DNA of 64,000 bases from Potentilla sterilis (taxonomy: Eukaryota; Streptophyta; Magnoliopsida; Rosales; Rosaceae), in the NCBI GenBank assembly GCA_963682095.1, contig OY821755.1:49935469-49999468 (forward strand), read 5' to 3'. Below are positions 47,796 to 56,485 of this stretch, piece by piece (the first letter of the stretch is position 1; each line of letters opens with the position of its first letter). The notes beneath the pieces are model-generated. The model made no database searches. It was not told where the DNA came from and saw nothing but the letters and a program-made list of their open reading frames with translations. The position numbers were made by a program, and so were the translations under genes.

Positions 47796-48002
47796 TAAGG
47801 GGGTGGATTGTGATGACCCGACCTGACCTGGCTAGAGAAGCTAGCAGGTAGGTAGGTCACGCATCCCACATCGTCCGGGGGAGAGTGGATGCTGTGCTTA
47901 TATGTGCAGGGTTAGCTCAATACATAAGGACGCGTTTTGGAGGCTCAATGGCTTCGAAGGGGATGTGAACTCCGAAGTTAAGCTTACTGCTATGCTGTTA
48001 CA
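47796..48002 (+). repeat. PPT plus short LTR-like end with 5S-like motif
   Basis: CTAAGGGGGTGGAT (PPT-like) precedes TGTGATGACCCG. The 194-bp segment to 48002 ends TGTTACA and carries AACTCCGAAGTTAAGC (47968-47983), identical to part of plant 5S rRNA. Only about 55 bp separate the PBS and PPT, as in TRIM elements. Confidence 0.55.
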
Positions 48003-48194
48003 GATACAGACGTATTTCTAAAGTGGCTAGCCAAAATGACTTTTTAACTATATTAACTAAAATTTAACTAAAAAATGGCTAGCATTGCTGAAGATGCTCT
48101 TACAATATACAGATTATATAGCTATACATGATCGACTATTACAGGAAAATATCATCTGTAATAAAGTCTCTAATTACAAAGAACCAAATTATTG

Positions 48195-49090
48195 ACACAA
48201 ATTACTCGGCTGCAACAATCAAGCATGACAATATCCCATTCTAATGGGCTTCATATCAATCAGCTTAAGTATGCTTATGATCTTCTTTTGAAGCATGACC
48301 TTTTGCTCAATAAACCGGTTAGCACTTCTATGTCGGACAAGTCTTTACTCACTGCTCATGATGGCCCCTTGCTTTCCAATCCTAAAGTATTCCGCGAAAT
48401 GGTGGGTACTTTACAGTATCTCACTATCACTCGGCCGGATGTTGCCTTTGCGGTTAACTCTGTCTCTCAATATATCAGTCAGCCGCGTGATCCTCATGTT
48501 ATCGCCGTTAAGCGAATTCTACGCTACATCAAAGGCACTTTGACGCATGGTCTTTTCTTTTCGCCCCAACATCAACCTGTCTCCCTTATGGCCTATTCGG
48601 ACGCTGACTGGGCTGGCTGCCCTGACTCTCGCAGTTCGACATCCGGCTATCTCATCTATCTCGGGTCAAACTTGGTCTCATGGTGCTCTAAAAAGCAGCA
48701 TACTATTGCCCGTTTCAGTGCCGAGTCGTAATACCGCTCTCTTGCGCACGCTAGTGCTGAAACCACCTGGTTAGACTATCTTTTATATGAACTTGGTGCA
48801 CAGATTCAATTTCCAGATCAGTTATTCTGTGACAATCTCAGCATCACATACATGGCTTCTAACCCTGTGTTTCATGCACGCACAAAGCACATCAAACTTG
48901 ATTATCATTCTATGAGGGAGAAGGTTGCAATTGGAAGTCATAGGGTCTGCTGTATTCCATCCGTTGATCAGCCAACTGATCTTTTCACAAAGCCTCTTCA
49001 TAAAAACCGACATCACCTTCTCTCCGGCAAACTTGTTCGTCCAGGACCCCCAAGTTTTTTTGGGGGGGGAGGGGGGGGGGAGACACAAAT
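48195..49090 (+). pseudogene. Copia RT-RNaseH fragment with internal deletion
   Basis: Translates as the end of Copia pol: VGTLQYLTITRPDVAFAVNS, SQYISQPRDPHVIAVKRILR, YSDADWAGCPDSRSSTSGYL, SWCSKKQHTIARFSAES, then a TAA at 48729-48731 where Glu is usual. After it come YRSLAHASAETTWLDYLLYE and HARTKHIKLDYHSMREKV. A G-rich tract at 49056-49080 looks like an expanded PPT. The fragment starts inside an LTR-like sequence, so everything from 5' LTR to RT is deleted. Confidence 0.9.
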
Positions 49091-49375
49091 CACTCGGCTA
49101 CAACAATCAAGCATGACAATATCCCATATGATCCTCCTAAACTCTCGGCTGCTACAATCAAGCATGACAGCATTCCTATCAAACATGATTCTCCTAAACT
49201 TCTTCCATCCTAATTACTAATAGAATATTCTGTAATCAATTGTAATTACTGTATTCCATCTGTAATCAATTGTAATTACTGTATTCCATATCTAGATACT
49301 CTAGAGTAGCAGCTGCTATATATATATATGAACATTTTGTATCAAAGTCAATCAATGGAAATACATTTCTCCACA
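49081..49375 (+). repeat. Probable 3' LTR of the deleted Copia element
   Basis: Follows the PPT-like G run. Its first 46 bp repeat 48195-48240. It contains two copies of CTGTAATCAATTGTAATTAC and a TA-rich stretch. The right boundary is uncertain. Confidence 0.55.
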
Positions 49376-49794
49376 AATCTTAGCAACTGTTATGGGATTA
49401 GTGCTGAACACAGGGGAGATAATCATGCTTATGATTGAGTCAGTGAGGGAGAGATGATCTCGCTAATAATGACTTTGTCAAAAGTTGCCTCCTGAGTTCG
49501 ATCAGCAAAGTAGTGTATCTTATACATTACTCTATATACTATATACTATAAGGTTAGAGCAAAAAATCATATCTTTTAAAATTGTAGTATGGCAGTCATT
49601 TTTTCGCAATTTGCAAGGAGGCCCTTGTATTATCGTTTAAAGTCGATATTATCACTAATTTTTTATTGAACCGATGAGAAATTAGATGTTTGACCCTACT
49701 TTTGTGATGGCACTTAGAACAATGTAAGTGTTAAAACCATGCCAAAAGCTGGTATGATTCTGAAAATGCAACCCAATAACTTGGAGCTATACCT
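49376..49794. other. Intergenic; resumes duplicated unit B
   Basis: Near 49484-49530 the sequence (GAGTTCGATCAGCAAAGTAG) aligns with 40501-40530 in unit A, showing where the duplicated unit continues after the transposon block. Otherwise nothing recognised. Confidence 0.55.
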
Positions 49795-49985
49795 AGATAT
49801 GCCGTAGCGCTAGGCGAGAACTAAACGACGCTAGGTAGGCTAGGCATACTCTAGGCAGGAAGCTAAATGCGCTACGCGGGAGCTAGGCGGACTCTAAGCT
49901 GGCATTAAAAGGTGCTAGACGAGAGCTAGGCGGAGTCTAGACGGGTATTTGAAGGTGCTAGACGGGAGCTAGACGGATTTTCCAG
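49795..49985. repeat. GCTAGGCGGGAGC-type minisatellite
   Basis: Irregular repeats of GCTAGACGGGAGCTAGGCGG over about 190 bp, absent from the matching place in unit A. Confidence 0.75.
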
Positions 49986-50279
49986 TTTTTTCTCGTATTT
50001 TCCTATTTCACATCGTTTTTAGATGGTTTTGTAATATTATGGTGCAATATATCAGTAGTTAGTCCTTCCTGTTTAATCTTTAACTCTTTAAACAAATTTG
50101 AATCGTCCAGTTTTGAAATTTGCAGTGAATTTGCCAATTTGGGTTCTCAACTTTGATGAATCACTTCATATTCGATTAGACTATAAAAATTAGATTTGTC
50201 AGATTGAAGTAGCTTTAGCCCCTTATGCTAAGGAGTTTCAAAACCTAATTGAACATGAAAAGATTATGATTCTTTTCTT

Positions 50280-50470
50280 CCCAAATAAAACGAGAATTGG
50301 ATGGTTGATGGTTAAAAAAGACTGAAGTTTTATTCGAGATACATGTACAGAATAATTCTATCCAAGCTGTACCAGTCAAAGGCACCAAATGCATGAAAAA
50401 AACATGTGAGCCTCTAAATGAGTACTGAGCTTGCTTATAAATATATGGTGGTTCTTCAGTCTTCAGCATC
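50280..50470 (+). promoter_or_regulatory. Putative promoter of MIR2275 cluster 2
   Basis: AAACGAGAATTGGATGGTTG at 50287-50306, TATAAATA at 50436-50443 and CAGTCTTCAGCATC at about 50457-50470 match the same blocks before cluster 1. Confidence 0.6.
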
Positions 50471-50497
50471 ATCCCCAAAACAAAGCAATTCTCTGTC

Positions 50498-50599
50498 TTT
50501 TAGAAGCTGTAGGTGAGAATTGGAGGAAATTAAACAAAACCACCAAATGGGGTAGTAATTTGTTTAGTTTCTTTCAATATCTCATCTCCAACATCTAAA
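50498..50599 (+). ncRNA. MIR2275: MIR2275-like hairpin 1 of cluster 2
   Basis: 5p arm AGAATTGGAGGAAATTAAAC (50516-50537). 3p arm TTTAGTTTCTTTCAATATCT (50563-50584), with CC changed to TT in the core. Confidence 0.78.
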
Positions 50600-50627
50600 T
50601 TGAAATTCCTAAATATTAATTCCTCTA

Positions 50628-50732
50628 TTTAGAAGTTGTATGTGAGAATTGGAGGAGACTAATCAAAGTTAACCTTTGGAAAGAGAGTAATTTGTTTAGT
50701 TTCCTCCAATATCTCATCTCCAACATCTAAAC
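50628..50732 (+). ncRNA. MIR2275: MIR2275-like hairpin 2 of cluster 2 (best match)
   Basis: 5p arm AGAATTGGAGGAGACTAATC (50645-50666). 3p arm TTTAGTTTCCTCCAATATCT followed by CA (50695-50716), 22 nt with 5' U and one difference from the recalled grass miR2275-3p. The stem extends through TTTAGAAGTTG and CAACATCTAAA. Confidence 0.9.
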
Positions 50733-50751
50733 TAAAACTCTTAAATTTTTC

Positions 50752-50850
50752 TTTGAAGTTTTTATTTGAGAATTGGAGGGAATTAAACAAAATTTATTTT
50801 AAATGAAAATAATTTAATTTCCTCCAATATCTCACCTTCGGCATCTAAAA
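50752..50850 (+). ncRNA. MIR2275: MIR2275-like hairpin 3 of cluster 2
   Basis: 5p arm AGAATTGGAGGGAATTAAAC (50769-50790). 3p arm TTTAATTTCCTCCAATATCT followed by CA (50813-50834), identical to hairpin 3 of cluster 1. Confidence 0.87.
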
Positions 50851-50879
50851 TATTACACCGAGAAACTTATCCTAAAGAA

Positions 50880-50984
50880 GTTTAGAAACCGTATGTAAGA
50901 AGTAGAGGAAACTAAACAAAATTACACCTTTGGATAAATGTATTTTGTTTAATTTTCTCTAATATCTTATTTATGGTATTTAAA
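50880..50984 (+). ncRNA. MIR2275: MIR2275-like hairpin 4 of cluster 2
   Basis: 5p arm AGAAGTAGAGGAAACTAAAC (50898-50919). 3p arm TTTAATTTTCTCTAATATCT (50948-50969), with two core changes. Confidence 0.72.
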
Positions 50985-51011
50985 GTTAAATTTGTAGCTA
51001 AGGTTGATTAG

Positions 51012-51116
51012 AATTTAGAAGTCGTAAATAAGAGTTGGAGGAAGCTAAAAAAGATTATATCTTATATAAGAGTAATTTGTTTAGTTTTCTCCAATATCTT
51101 ATTTCCGGCTTTTAAA
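51012..51116 (+). ncRNA. MIR2275: MIR2275-like hairpin 5 of cluster 2
   Basis: 5p arm AGAGTTGGAGGAAGCTAAAA (51031-51052), close to the recalled maize miR2275-5p. 3p arm TTTAGTTTTCTCCAATATCT (51080-51101). Confidence 0.85.
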
Positions 51117-51142
51117 CTTGAATTAATTTAGAGATTCATAGG

Positions 51143-51240
51143 CATTTAGAAGTCGTAAGAGTCGGAGGAAACTAAACATATTTACCTTGGATGTGGGAAG
51201 TAATTTGTTTAGTTTCCTCCGGTTGCTTATCTCTGACTTA
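51143..51240 (+). ncRNA. MIR2275: MIR2275-like hairpin 6 of cluster 2
   Basis: 5p arm AGAGTCGGAGGAAACTAAAC (51158-51179). 3p arm TTTAGTTTCCTCCGGTTGCT (51208-51229); the first half is canonical and the second half altered. Confidence 0.72.
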
Positions 51241-51293
51241 ACGCATATTTAGAACTCCCAAATACCAAAAGTTGAAAGTCCCTAGTTGTTCCT

Positions 51294-51396
51294 CCATTTT
51301 GAAGTTGTATGCAAGAGTTGGTGGGTACCAAACAAATTCGCAGAGCAACACAACTTGTTTGGTTTCCTCCAATGTCTCGTCTCCAACTTCTAGAAC
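51294..51396 (+). ncRNA. MIR2275: MIR2275-like hairpin 7 of cluster 2
   Basis: 5p arm AGAGTTGGTGGGTACCAAAC (51314-51335). 3p arm TTTGGTTTCCTCCAATGTCT followed by CG (51358-51379). It starts exactly like grass miR2275 and differs at positions 17 and 22. Confidence 0.82.
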
Positions 51397-51932
51397 TCGC
51401 TCTCAGAAAGGCCTTGCAATCCAAATTATTCTATTTCAATGAAATAATAGTAATACAACTGGATTTCACACCATTGTTCCTCTCATTTTAAAATCAATCA
51501 ATAATACTTCAAAGAACATTAACAGCATAGTGAACACTACACAAAAACTGATTCTCAGAAATGGATTTGAAAATATTTTGGCCCTGAAGGCACAAAATAA
51601 TAGCCCCTTGTTCTTATGCATGTACTTTCCTTGTGTCATATAGACAATTTTCTCAGTCACAATAAACCGAAAATATGTGAGTTGTAAGTTGTAAACCTAC
51701 CCCTTAAAAGTTCCTAGAACACTCCCACCAGTTCCCATATGTATATGGTTACTACAGTTATAACATGTGCATCTCTCTCACTCTCTACAGTTGTTACCAT
51801 TGAGCTAGATAAATACCTATGTGCATAGTCATCAACTGAAACAACTCTGACCTGGCATGCATACATATCACAATCTGAAGGAAATAAGTGAGTTGAAGTG
51901 CCGTAATTACAGGTCCACACTGCGATTCAGCT
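51397..51932. other. Spacer between cluster 2 and WD40 gene
   Basis: Holds the WD40 3' UTR and the 3' flank of the cluster 2 transcript, which converge. Aligns with 41907-42359 of unit A. No other feature. Confidence 0.6.
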
Positions 51933-54900
51933 CTACGGAAGGTATCGATTGCTTTTTGAGAAGTCTTTATAATTAAAGGCACCGCCTTTGCCTGTCAATG
52001 GCTGTTGCTCCTTTGAACTAGTACCTAGAAGAGCTTGTGAAGTGTTTGATTTACTTTCAGGCAAAGGGTAACCCCTTGATGATTCGGAGTAACCTTTTCC
52101 AGTCGGTGGTAGTTGGTCCCTCGAACTAGCACCTGGAAGAGCTTCTAAGTTGGTGGATTTACTTTCAGGTTCGCCTGGTCTCATCCAAATTTTCACATGC
52201 CCTTCCCAAGACGCAGTAAGAACAGCTTCCTGGGTAAAAGCTAAGCTAGATAAGGGCTCGGTATGAACGCAGTGAGCCACTAGTGGGGAGAGCTTGGGAA
52301 CATCCCGCATGCTTGGAGCAGGTTGGAGAGTGCCAACCGGGTAACTGCTGTCCCAATGGGATGACTGGCTACCAGTGCTGAATGTTGGAGACCCACCAAC
52401 TGAACACCGGCGAAGTGGCACTACGATCTCATCCATGGAGAGGTCCCAGAGGAGTAGTTTTGTGTCCTGTGAAAACTCATATAAGTAAGGAAGTAGCAAA
52501 ATGTAACACAATATTGCATGGACAGTTCTGTAATACTTTAAGAGTAAATCATGAAACAGTCATATACTTTCTTCCACAAAACAATTCAAGCTATCTTGAG
52601 ATCATCAGCAAGAGAAATTAATAGAATAAGCCGCTTAGGTGTGTGGAAGACTGAAGGTAGTTGACATCCAGAAGGCTAATTAAAAGAACCCCTTGAATGG
52701 TTTGATTTCTTCGCGCGGGGGGTGGGGGAGGGGGGGTTTGGGGAAAAGTACATACCTGACCAACAGAGCCAAAACGATAAACAAGATTTTCTTCTGTGCC
52801 ATCTGAAGTTGGTGATGACCAATGCAAGTCAAAAGCCACACCACTAACCTGCACACATTAAAGCGCAAAGGTGTAAAATGTCCTTCAAATATGCTAAATC
52901 AAAACTTAACATACTCATATAGTTCCAATGAAACTGTACCCAGGAGTTATGTCCTTCACCCCAGGCTACAACCTTCCTATCTTCCATGCTCCATACTGTC
53001 ACAAGATCATCTTCCCCTCCAGTCAAAACATATTTTCCATCCGGACTGAAAGGAAACACATAAACATCTACTATGAAGACAAGCAGTATAAATATAATGC
53101 GTGACATGCAAGGCTTAACCATGATTTAGGCATATAGCAATGGAGGACAAGAATTTATTAAACTTTTTACCTCCAAGCACAACATAGAAGAGAACCGTAA
53201 TAACTCTTTCCACCACCTATTAGTTGTTCTTTTGAGTAGTCAAAAACTCGCAAGTACCCTACATATAACAACTTACATCAGCACCAACTAACATCTACAC
53301 TTAACAAAAACATCACAATGCTAACAGTTTGACAACTACCATCTCTACCAACTGTCGCCAAATACGTCCCATCCGGAGAGTAAACAATGCTGTTTATTGA
53401 ACCTTCACATATATGCCATCTGGAAATTGGATTACTCTGCAAATAAAACATGCAAACACCATCATAAAGAAGGCATATATTCATATTATTTAGCTTTACG
53501 GAATAAGAAACATTCCAACTGTGATTAGCTGAATTGCAAAAACTACATTACAGTGTTGCAGAAACAGCCAAAAAAGAATGTGACTAATGTTGGTTACAAT
53601 TGGCAGCAGCATAATCAATATTATGTGAAGATTCTGAATCTGGTTGGAGAATGCATGATAGATGGAGTGCACTCAAAACATATCAAACTGAACTTTCGAT
53701 TCTCTCCTTTCTCTATCTTTGCACCCAGACCTCTGTCCTCTTCCTTTTCCCACTTTAAACACATCTTTAAAATCGACCCCCCTCCTTATTAATAAAAAAA
53801 AAAGAAGTAACATTCAAATACTTAAGCATAATCAATATTATGTGAAGATTCTGAATCTGGTTGGAGAATGCATGATAGATGGAGTGCACTCAAAACATAT
53901 CAAACTGAACTTTCGATTCTCTCCTTTCTCTCTCTTTGCACCCAGACCTCTGTCCTCTTCCTTTTCCCACTTTAAACACATCTTTAAAATCCCCCCCCCC
54001 CCCCCCCCCCCCCCCTCCTTATTAATAAAAAAAAAGAAGTAACATTCAAATACTTAAGACATGCAAATTAGATTTGTAAGTAGTGATCAAGTAGTGATGT
54101 TACCTTACTGGATCTTGCATGATACACTGAAAACAGAGTAGGGTCCTTTATAACTGGAAAAGAAGTATCACCGGTACTATCTTTGCCCTAAATAAATTAA
54201 ATAAACTTCAGTTCATGTAGTACAGTAGTAGAGCAAGAAAACCAGGAAAACTTAAGTTCATGTAGTAAAATTAGGGTGATGATATTCACACACCCTTTTC
54301 CTATAAAAGTACTGATCACACACCAGAAAAAAATGGGGTCTGGTTAGTAATTTTCTAACACCACAATGTTGTGTGGATATCAGCTCCCAAAAATTATTAA
54401 CAAAACACTCACCTTCTCATATTCGTACAAGTTTCCATCAGCATGAGCGGCAATAAAAGTACCATTGCCTTTGGGAACCCATGCAATACTGGTACATCGA
54501 CTGTTAAAAACACCTAGTCAGTTTTCAAATTGAGAAGGCTAGGAATTTGGATTAGTTCCCTATACACACCAGAAAAGACTAGTTATCCAAGCTAGCTTGA
54601 ATCTCGGTACGAAAACAACACTACACAACCTGGTTACATGAAACTTCAACTCCACTTCTGCAACAAATTTCAATCTTTTACCTCCGTTGTGCCATAAATA
54701 CGACAATTCATGTATGTAATACTATCAAAACTATAACTAATGAACTACCGCATAGTTGATCAATCTTAATTCTCTAAACAAACGCACAACAATAAGCTTA
54801 CAAGATGAAAGAACTAAACTTGCCTGGTATTAACACAACCCTCTTTGTTATAATGCAGGGCACCAACAAGCTTCTTCCCGGAATCTTGCAATTGCTGCCT

Positions 54901-55909
54901 CAAAGACGCTGAATAAACTACAAACACCACACACATCATAACCAAGTCAACAAATAAACCCTCATCTTCCCAAACGAATCATATCACACAAAAACTCTAC
55001 AGAAGAAACTCTTACCATCTCCAGAGCTCAATCCAATAAGCAAGTCATGCCCATCCTTCGCTTCCGGATCAAACGCATGACACACCGGATTCGAATTACT
55101 AAAATGCAAAGCTTTAATAGGATCCTACACAGAATTTCCCCCAAACAAAATTACACAAACTTCCCAATTCAAACACAAAAACACACAAACTCCTAAAAAA
55201 TAATTATACCTTATCAGGCGAATTAAGGTCACAGATGTAGATACTGTCTCCCACATTGAACACTAAGAACGATCCTTTACCGCCGTGGCTGGAACTCGGC
55301 GACGAGTGGGCCCCATACCCATTAGAAGACCCAAGGCCTCCAAAATGAGAGGTTCTACTACTTCCATTACTAGCTCTACTACTACTCCCACCGCTCAAAT
55401 AACTCAACGCCTTGCTCCCATTCCCGGCCCCAACTCCGAGCAGCCTCGCCGCCGCGTGCCGCACACTCCCGCTGGCGATGTTGCCGGGGACCGGCCCCGG
55501 AGCCGCCCCGTTAGGCCTGTCCTTGAGGTGGGCCAGCGTCACCTAAAATATCGACGATGAAACACTGATACTAATTCCGAGTCAACAGAGCGCCGGACAG
55601 GGCCGTGTTTGGAGTCGAAACCTTAAAGAAATTGAAAATCCAAGGAATAAAAAGAATTACCTGGGAGATTGTCTTGGCGTAGGAATAGGGGGGCAGATTC
55701 GCCGGCCGAGTCTTCTCGGAGTGGAGCTTGTAGCGACCCTCGGGGGTCTTGAAATAGGCCTTTATGAGGGACTGGGTCTGCTGCGAGCCCGAAGACGACG
55801 TCGTTGCACCACCACCCGTGACGGCGGAGGACGACGACGACGACGACGACGACGTTAGATTGACGCCGTTTTTGGTGCTGGCGCTGCTGTAGCCATTGTT
55901 CAAGTACAT
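51933..55909 (-). CDS. WD40-repeat protein, WDR20/creC-like
   Basis: Eleven exons join in phase (+ coordinates, 5' to 3'): 55661-55909, 55210-55542, 55016-55124, 54824-54917, 54413-54500, 54104-54187, 53340-53436, 53171-53258, 52940-53045, 52756-52848, 51933-52466. They total 1875 nt, 624 aa plus stop. Intron 4 has a GC donor. The N-terminus has a poly-Ser run (about residues 20-28), LIKAYFKTPEGRYKLHSEK, then a Gly/Ser-rich linker. WD units include FDPEAKDGHDLLIGLSSGDV, RCTSIAWVPKGNGTFIAAHA, INSIVYSPDGTYLATVGRDG, YVLTGGEDDLVTVWSMEDRK and LTASWEGHVKIWMRPGE. The architecture matches plant homologues of WDR20 and fungal creC, partners of ubiquitin-specific proteases; that role here is inference. 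The Ser/Lys-rich C-terminal tail follows the last WD unit. It looks intact. Confidence 0.9.
53609..54059. repeat. Tandem duplication in WD40 intron 6
   Basis: Two copies of about 225 bp (about 53609-53826 and 53827-54059) are nearly identical, both starting CATAATCAATATTATGTGAA and ending AACATTCAAATACTTAAG. The second contains a run of about 25 C (53991-54015) where the first has GACCCCCC. Confidence 0.88.
55829..55857. repeat. (ACG)n microsatellite coding for poly-Ser
   Basis: About nine GAC/ACG units in exon 1 encode the Ser run in the WD40 protein; length polymorphism is likely. Confidence 0.85.
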
Positions 55910-56485
55910 GATGTTCGGTTTTTAGTTTTGTCGGGGACTGTGTTTTTTTCTCCGAAGTGTTTGACTGGTTTTTTTTTTTTTTTTCAGTTTCTCGGGTTTG
56001 GGCTTTTTGTTCGTGTGGGTGGAGATGTGCGAGGGAGGGATCGGGTGCGACGCGGGTGTATTGGAAGCTTTTTGAACTGTGGGGTTCAGGGACGTGGTCT
56101 TTGAGTTCTGGAAGAAGAGTTGACTTTGGAGGTTGGACTTTTGTGAGAGATGGTCAGCATTGTCGACGGTAAGGGTGGGGCCATGTGTGATTTTGTGAAA
56201 AATTGAAAAAGATCTGGGCGTGCTCTAAAATAAGGAAATATTCCATTTTGCCTAAAAAAATGATATCCCATATGCGGTCCAAATGTTCAATAGTCCGATA
56301 GTCTGATCCATCGGTTTCCAAGAAAAAAAAAAAAGTTAGACTTCAAACTGAGAAATTCAGTTAGGTTGTTGAGGTTTGGATAACTTGAACGAATGAAAAA
56401 TCAAATTTTGTAGGCTATGGATCCTTGACCCAAAAGTATAGATGAGTGGATGCCTTTCTTTGTTATTTCAATTTCGTTTTCTATT
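55910..56485. other. Upstream flank of WD40 gene
   Basis: Probable 5' UTR and promoter, with a T run at 55970-55985. No other gene seen. Confidence 0.5.

Larger units (their letters stand above)
44677..48002. mobile_element. Nested LTR-retrotransposon remnants with flanking duplication
   Basis: Starts TGTCACGCCCCGATCC and ends GCTGTTACA, flanked by GATAT (44672-44676) and GATAC (48003-48007). At 44677-45450 there is the inverted 3' part of a Gypsy-type LTR (GGCTCAGTGAGTGAC). At 45451-47738 lies a long LTR starting TGTAACATCCC and ending GGGCTGTTACA, immediately followed by a tRNA-Met PBS. A TATAAATA box is at about 45694. Next come a purine tract and a short LTR-like end. No gag or pol is left. 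The exact nesting order is not resolved. Confidence 0.7.
44397..48099. mobile_element. Tourist-like MITE, copy 2, split by an LTR complex
   Basis: The left part (44397-44676) starts GCAGACTCTCTATT, so it lacks the first 20-odd bases of copy 1. The right part (48003-48099) ends GCTGAAGATGCTC followed by TTA. The two halves align with copy 1 either side of the junction AGAACTGATAT / AGACATATTTCTAAA. A 3.3-kb LTR-derived insertion separates them. Confidence 0.8.

Noticed and set aside
41056..51396. Alternative reading of the hairpin arrays as MITEs or foldback transposons
   Set aside because: The best conserved parts are two roughly 20-nt arms and not the ends. There is no target duplication or TIR, loops vary freely, and the arms match miR2275 5p and 3p with 2-nt offset. 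Kept as miRNA, though expression data are needed to be certain.
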